This document shows positions 6,799 to 7,322 of a DNA stretch of 7,322 bases, in pieces. The notes under the pieces are model-generated. The model was not told the DNA's origin, searched no databases, and worked only from the letters and a program-made list of their open reading frames with translations. Both the position numbers and the translations under genes were made by a program. Origin of the DNA: Lysobacterales bacterium. Its GTDB lineage: Bacteria > Pseudomonadota > Gammaproteobacteria > Xanthomonadales > SZUA-36. Position 1 is the first letter of the stretch. Every line of letters begins with the position of its first letter. The stretch covers positions 1-7,322 of the forward strand of contig JARFQZ010000084.1 of assembly GCA_029287515.1 (NCBI GenBank). The letters run 5' to 3'.

Positions 6799-7017
6799 AT
6801 GAATATTGAACAGATGGTCGGCGAATTATTCGATATTTTTGACGAGAACAAGGACGGCGTCATTTCCAGGCGCGAGTTCATTGCCCTCGCCGAAAGCCTG
6901 TTGCATCAGAAGGGAATGAGTTTCAGCAGCGACATCTTCAACCACTTCGATACCAATCACGATAACGTGATTAGCAGGGAAGAGTTGATCGACATGATCG
7001 TCGAGCTGGCTTTATAG
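6799..7017 (+). CDS. Calmodulin-like EF-hand protein, 72 aa
   Basis: The protein is an acidic pair of EF-hands with nothing else. Loop 1 is DENKDGVISRRE (15-26), with calcium-binding positions D15, N17, D19, S23 and E26 and the usual Gly at position 6. Loop 2 is DTNHDNVISREE (51-62), with D51, N53, D55, S59 and E62, but Asn replaces Gly at position 6. Each loop is flanked by helices (LFDIF and FIALAESLL; IFNHF and LIDMIVEL). There is no signal peptide or membrane segment, so it should be cytoplasmic. Family knowledge: paired EF-hands bind two calcium ions and act as sensors or buffers. A TGA eight codons upstream leaves ATG 6799 as the first possible start. The Shine-Dalgarno sequence is poor, with GGA only 2 bases from the ATG, and ATG 6814 is an alternative. 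The gene is convergent with the flavin oxidoreductase gene, with 9 bases between the stop codons. Confidence 0.9.
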   Translation: MNIEQMVGELFDIFDENKDGVISRREFIALAESLLHQKGMSFSSDIFNHFDTNHDNVISREELIDMIVELAL

Positions 7018-7026
7018 CCGATAAAC

Positions 7027-7322
7027 CTATTGCTCGTCCGCTACGAATCCGGTCCAGCGGGTCATGTAGTGCACGAAAGCTTCACTCAGCCCCTGCGAGT
7101 GCAGGTATTCCCGGCTCACCGGGAGTTTCACTGGCTTAAAATCGGGGTTGGCAAACATCTGCAAAGGGAAATCATGATGCAGGATCGCCGCTCGCCCCAG
7201 CAGGATGAAATCGGCACCGTCTTCCAGGCACTTCCTCGCATCATGAGGTGAATATATTTTACCGGCAATTCCGAGTCGTATTTCACCTCTGTCCAGTTCC
7301 TCGAAGTAGCTGAACAGAGACC
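7027..7322 (-). CDS. NADH:flavin oxidoreductase, old yellow enzyme family (C-terminal 97 residues; start beyond the right edge)
   Basis: The minus strand is open from the right edge to TAG at 7029-7027, giving the last 97 residues. They show the end of the FMN-binding TIM barrel typical of old yellow enzymes: GIAGKIYSPHDARKCLEDGA followed by DFILLGRAAILHHDFP. In this family the Gly-rich turn and the LGRA motif bind the FMN phosphate. The tail LPVSREYLHSQGLSEAFVHY, then MTRWTGFVADEQ, ends the protein. Enzymes of this family reduce activated double bonds or related substrates with NAD(P)H in the cytoplasm. The catalytic N-terminal part is outside the window, so the substrate cannot be guessed. 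The plus-strand frame across 7030-7251 is antisense to this gene. No terminator is visible in the 9 bases shared with the EF-hand gene. Confidence 0.88.
   Translation of the reverse strand, partial: SLFSYFEELDRGEIRLGIAGKIYSPHDARKCLEDGADFILLGRAAILHHDFPLQMFANPDFKPVKLPVSREYLHSQGLSEAFVHYMTRWTGFVADEQ

Noticed and set aside
7008..7019. Small palindrome GGCT-TTAT-AGCC at the end of the EF-hand gene as a bidirectional terminator
   Set aside because: The stem has four base pairs and there is no T-run on either side, so termination from it is unlikely.
7030..7251. 73-codon plus-strand frame starting with TTG
   Set aside because: It is antisense to the flavin oxidoreductase C-terminus, whose LGRA and GADF motifs identify the true coding strand.

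Overview
The window looks like chromosomal DNA of a Gram-negative bacterium, most likely a gammaproteobacterium. The evidence is a large TonB-dependent outer-membrane receptor with a typical Sec signal peptide and an EEVVVTG-type TonB box, other exported proteins, AGGA/AGGAG ribosome-binding sites and ordinary U-tailed terminators. No transposase, integrase, CRISPR array, tRNA or rRNA was found. The species cannot be named from the sequence alone.

Layout, left to right. (1) From 2876 to the left edge, on the minus strand, one uninterrupted frame of 958 codons runs out of the window. It has a signal peptide, a long N-terminal region I do not recognise, a phosphohistidine-type swivelling segment with a candidate active-site His548, and a PEP synthase/PPDK-type ATP-grasp domain. 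This order (His segment before the nucleotide-binding domain) is that of the glucan, water dikinases rather than of PEP synthase. (2) An intergenic region of 278 bases (2877-3154) separates this gene from a divergent neighbour. It holds a short inverted repeat and, less expectedly, a complete intrinsic terminator pointing toward the receptor gene although no gene precedes it on that strand. (3) Bases 3155-6040 (+) encode a 961-residue TonB-dependent receptor whose twelve cysteines fall into six close pairs. It is closed by a very strong terminator (6064-6111). (4) Two small genes follow on the plus strand: an exported 149-residue protein of unknown function with four cysteines in its mature part (6281-6730), and a 72-residue calmodulin-like protein with two EF-hand loops (6799-7017). 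(5) The end of a convergent flavin oxidoreductase gene of the old-yellow-enzyme family enters from the right edge (7322-7027, minus).

How they may work together. The dikinase-like protein and the receptor are divergently transcribed from one intergenic region, so shared control is possible, but nothing in the sequence proves a joint pathway. The ligand of the receptor cannot be read from the sequence. The two small genes are co-oriented with 68 bases between them and could be cotranscribed. The flavin oxidoreductase looks like a separate unit. The items most worth a second look are the exported dikinase-like protein, the terminator in the receptor leader and the cysteine pairing of the receptor. 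No intergenic stretch exceeds 300 bases.
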